Part shown: piece by piece, positions 6,921 through 7,591 of the stretch
How positions within the stretch are numbered: the stretch's first letter is position 1
Layout of the letters: every line of letters starts with the position of its first letter
The notes under the pieces: model-generated
The model's input: the letters and a program-made list of their open reading frames with translations, nothing else
Told to the model about the DNA's origin: nothing
The model's database searches: none
Made by a program: the position numbers and the translations under genes
DNA from: Candidatus Parcubacteria bacterium
GTDB lineage: Bacteria; Patescibacteriota; Minisyncoccia; Phycocordibacterales; Phycocordibacteraceae
Direction: 5' to 3'
Assembly (NCBI GenBank): GCA_027310925.1
Contig: DAICZX010000019.1
Location: 1-7,591, forward strand
Length of the DNA stretch: 7,591 nucleotides

Positions 6921-6989
6921 GCTCTGCGCAGGAATCGAACCCCCCACGGTCGCCCCTCCCTGGTGCCTCGATAAATGGCTCCATAGAGC
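6921..6989 (-). other. Possible degenerate tRNA-like sequence (T-arm)
   Basis: The minus strand contains GGTTCGATTCC, the T-loop consensus, within GGGGG-TTCGATT-CCTGC (6944-6928). The downstream GCAGAGC (6927-6921) can pair with GCTCTAT (6989-6983) in 5 perfect pairs plus a wobble, as a decayed acceptor stem. The 69-nt span has no recognisable anticodon arm, the D loop lacks GG, and one T-stem pair is mismatched. It is not a functional tRNA. It could be a tRNA relic or half of an attachment site, or coincidence. Confidence 0.2.
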
Positions 6990-6992
6990 CAT
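6975..6992. repeat. Small inverted repeat ATGGCTC-CATA-GAGCCAT
   Basis: Perfect 7-bp arms surround a 4-nt loop, ending 10 nt before the -35 region of the next gene's promoter. It overlaps the tRNA-like segment. A regulatory site for the downstream gene is possible, but nothing beyond symmetry and position supports this. Confidence 0.35.
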
Positions 6993-7002
6993 CGCCTACA
7001 AT

Positions 7003-7029
7003 TTCACACACTTCCAAATAAGCTATAAT
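7003..7029 (+). promoter_or_regulatory. Sigma70-type promoter of the 3'-terminal gene
   Basis: TTCACA (7003-7008, 5 of 6 to TTGACA) and a perfect TATAAT (7024-7029) are separated by 15 nt; a 16-nt alternative uses TTTCAC. The start codon is at 7038, only 8 nt after the -10 box. The predicted transcript therefore begins at or within a few bases of the ATG, and no Shine-Dalgarno can fit. Confidence 0.65.
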
Positions 7030-7037
7030 CACCAGCA

Positions 7038-7591
7038 ATGGAAAAACATCCACTCCATCTCAAAAACCCCGAGCTTCAGAGATCTCCTGAAGTGGAACGA
7101 GCCGTTGAGCGCGAAGAGCGCAAGACGGGCGAACACATTCCCAACAACCCCACTGAGCGCATCGAGGCATACACTGACCGCCTCGAGAACATCTTCCTCA
7201 ACCCTGACGAGCGAGTCCGTGAGCGCAACATTGAGATGTTCCGCGACCAGATATACGACGCATTCATCATCAAGCCCGAGAAGTTCCCCGAGTCATACTT
7301 CGAACTCCAGCAGCGTGTCGCGCGAGAACGAGGTCAAGCGGTGGAAGTAATTCCAGAAAATGTTCGCGAGCAGATGAAGGCGGTGGCAATCGAAGATCAG
7401 AAACATTCTCTCGATGCATGGATCAACTATCTCTCTTCAGACGATGCGGTCTATCCAACATGGTACAAGTATTTCGTCTGGAAGAATGTCACCAAACTCT
7501 CGCAATTTGATAAAGAGCGCGGTGAATTCAAGAAGCGCACCGATACCACCGTCGCACCCTTCCCCGATATCTATCGTGAGCCGCTCGCGCA
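7038..7591 (+). CDS. Hypothetical protein, N-terminal 184 residues (runs off the window)
   Basis: ATG 7038 opens a frame that stays open to the window end, giving at least 184 residues. I do not recognise it. It begins MEKHPLHLKNPELQRSPEVE, followed by a highly charged helical stretch (ERAVEREERKTGEH) and a segment with RIEAYTDRLENIFLNPDERV (residues 41-60). An aromatic-rich region follows (TWYKYFVWKNVTKL, residues 141-154). There is no signal peptide or membrane helix in the visible part. Codon use is GC-rich and similar to the recombinase and the two small genes, unlike the kinase operon. A good promoter lies immediately upstream with no ribosome site, suggesting leaderless translation. It is divergent from the 80-residue gene. 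The total length and C-terminal domains are unknown. Confidence 0.8.
   Translation, partial: MEKHPLHLKNPELQRSPEVERAVEREERKTGEHIPNNPTERIEAYTDRLENIFLNPDERVRERNIEMFRDQIYDAFIIKPEKFPESYFELQQRVARERGQAVEVIPENVREQMKAVAIEDQKHSLDAWINYLSSDDAVYPTWYKYFVWKNVTKLSQFDKERGEFKKRTDTTVAPFPDIYREPLA

Noticed and set aside
6921..6989. Functional tRNA or the 3' end of a tmRNA
   Set aside because: No anticodon stem-loop can be drawn, one T-stem pair is mismatched, and no matching tmRNA 5' end or tag-coding region is found nearby.
6778..7053. Upstream extension of the 80-residue gene to an ATG at 7053
   Set aside because: The extension crosses the 22-bp hairpin, the tRNA-like segment and the opposite promoter, and its composition is unlike protein. 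The internal ATG at 6777 is a better start.

Overview
The window looks like chromosomal DNA from an uncultivated bacterium. My best guess is Patescibacteria/CPR (a Parcubacteria-like lineage). This rests on the overall look of the small hypothetical proteins, the tRNA without an encoded CCA, the compact GAAA-loop terminators and a near-leaderless promoter. It is an inference, not a demonstrated assignment. No phage structural genes or CRISPR array are visible.

Left part (1-4363, all minus strand). A tRNA-Asp(GTC) with its own terminator precedes a two-gene operon. The first gene encodes a 1228-residue fusion of a CheB-type methylesterase, a CheR-type methyltransferase, a long coiled coil, PAS domains and a histidine kinase. 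The second encodes a 130-residue stand-alone receiver protein, overlapping the kinase gene by 4 nt (ATGA). Together they form a plausible two-component signalling pair. All the key catalytic residues I looked for are present. A perfect 7+7 bp palindrome lies just upstream of the kinase gene.

Middle part (4364-6110). A 56-codon minus-strand ORF overlaps the broken 3' end of a lysyl-tRNA synthetase gene (lysS), which is recognisable by its class II motif 3 and C-terminal residues and is split by an apparent 2-nt deletion. The lysS similarity stops at about 4750. At that point a plus-strand large serine recombinase frame opens, and base composition and codon usage become visibly more GC-rich. 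The recombinase keeps its catalytic serine, recombinase domain and zinc ribbon, but an in-frame TAG replaces what is normally a conserved Glu codon. It is therefore best read as a pseudogene, or as a gene needing amber readthrough. A strong hairpin closes this block.

Right part (6111-7591). Two small acidic hypothetical genes lie on the minus strand, each with its own putative expression signals. A 260-nt gap holds a 22-bp perfect hairpin, a tRNA-like T-arm relic, a second small hairpin and a good sigma70-type promoter. That promoter drives a plus-strand hypothetical gene that runs off the end and appears to be translated from a nearly leaderless transcript. The 4749-7591 block may be an integrated element or a rearrangement joined to a decayed lysS. 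The second boundary of such an element cannot be placed from this window.
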